Origin: an uncultured Oscillospiraceae bacterium
Lineage (GTDB): Bacteria > Bacillota > Clostridia > Oscillospirales > Oscillospiraceae
Assembly: GCA_937915075.1 (NCBI GenBank)
Contig: CALDMA010000385.1
Coordinates: 1 to 5,475 of the forward strand
Reading direction: 5' to 3'
Length of the DNA stretch: 5,475 nt
How positions within the stretch are numbered: the first letter of the stretch is position 1; every line of letters begins with the position of its first letter. Shown piece by piece: positions 4,968 to 5,475 of this stretch. The notes beneath the pieces were generated by a model. That model searched no databases. It was given only the letters and a program-made list of their open reading frames with translations, and was not told the DNA's origin. Both the position numbers and the translations under genes were made by a program.

Positions 4968-5475
4968 TTGGACCCTGCTGACCCGTTATTGCCGAAAATT
5001 CTGGTACTGGTCATACTTATTCTCATCAACGCATTCTTTGCCGCGGCCGAGATCGCGGTCATCTCGCTTTCGGAAACAAAGCTGCGCAAGCAGGCAGAGG
5101 AGGGCGACAAGAAGGCGAAGAAGCTGCTTGTGCTCATGCAGGCGCCGGACAGCTTTCTCTCTGCCATTCAGATCGCCATCACGCTCGCCGGCTTCCTGTC
5201 CTCGGCCTTCGCGGCGGACAGCTTTTCAGGCCCCCTCGTGCATTGGCTGACGGTGGACAAGGGCTTCACGGCCATTCCCGCCTCGACGCTCAACACGATC
5301 ATGGTGGTGCTCATCACCGTCGTGCTCTCGTACTTCAGCCTTGTGCTCGGCGAGCTGGTGCCAAAGCGCATCGCCATGAAAAAGACCGAAGCGGTCGCCC
5401 GCTTCACGGTCGGCACGGTGACGAGCGTGGCAACGGTGTTCCGTCCGGTCATCTGGCTGCTCTCCAAGTCCACGC
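4968..5475 (+). CDS. Hemolysin/CNNM family membrane protein (HlyC/CorC type), N-terminal part
   Basis: The first 169 residues of a DUF21 (CNNM) domain membrane protein; the usual CBS pair and CorC/HlyC C-terminal domain would lie beyond the window end. Family marks are NAFFAAAEIAVISLSETKLR (21-40), AIQIAITLAGFLSSAFA (66-82) and LGELVPKRIAMKKTEAVA (127-144). Membrane segments lie near 10-33, 63-82 and 109-130, with re-entrant or fourth-helix sequence from about 145. Characterised members act as Mg2+ or divalent-cation exporters, or in cation homeostasis; 'hemolysin' is a historical label. The start is TTG at 4968-4970, 7 bases after AGGAGGT (4954-4960); the ATG at 4948 is in another frame. The gene has its own promoter and a folded leader. 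Composition returns to GC-rich, like the genes left of 4260. Confidence 0.92.
   Translation, partial: MDPADPLLPKILVLVILILINAFFAAAEIAVISLSETKLRKQAEEGDKKAKKLLVLMQAPDSFLSAIQIAITLAGFLSSAFAADSFSGPLVHWLTVDKGFTAIPASTLNTIMVVLITVVLSYFSLVLGELVPKRIAMKKTEAVARFTVGTVTSVATVFRPVIWLLSKST

Overview
The window looks like the chromosome of a high-GC, spore-forming-lineage Clostridia bacterium, probably an Oscillospiraceae/Ruminococcaceae-type gut Firmicute. The evidence is GC-rich codon use throughout, strong AGGAGG-type ribosome binding sites including two TTG starts, a clostridial class A penicillin-binding protein with a Cys-rich tail, and a YtvI-type sporulation membrane protein. Genus cannot be fixed from the sequence alone.

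Layout. Positions 2-1384 (+) hold the C-terminal part of a class A PBP (transpeptidase domain plus a Cys-rich and acidic tail). It runs convergently into a YtvI-like AI-2E family permease (1407-2474, -), and the two share a bidirectional terminator that also encodes the last codons of the permease. A divergent intergenic region carries an extended -10 promoter for pheB (2590-3030, +), an HTH-plus-ACT protein. A strong terminator-like hairpin follows, and only 23 bases after it begins a short aspartate kinase (3121-4092, +) that has one ACT domain where two are usual. A perfect 18-bp hairpin abuts its stop codon.

Positions 4142-4967 form the odd part. There is a good ribosome binding site and the first 16 codons of a P-loop ATPase that breaks off inside the Walker A motif (4182-4263), and then a second RBS-ATG that leads nowhere obvious. 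Next comes an AT-richer island with one small exported or membrane-anchored protein on the minus strand (4353-4709), which has its own promoter. The island is bracketed by a 7-bp direct repeat. On the right, a promoter and a folded 5' leader precede a TTG-started CNNM/HlyC-CorC family membrane protein (4968 onward) that is cut by the window end.

Functionally the window is mostly housekeeping: cell-wall synthesis, sporulation or membrane permease, aspartate-family amino acid metabolism, and a putative divalent-cation exporter. I see no defence system, CRISPR array, tRNA, rRNA or transposase. The most interesting points are the ACT-reduced aspartate kinase with an internal repeat at the kinase/ACT junction, the possible attenuator before it, the decayed ATPase locus with its foreign-looking island, and the structured leader of the CNNM gene.
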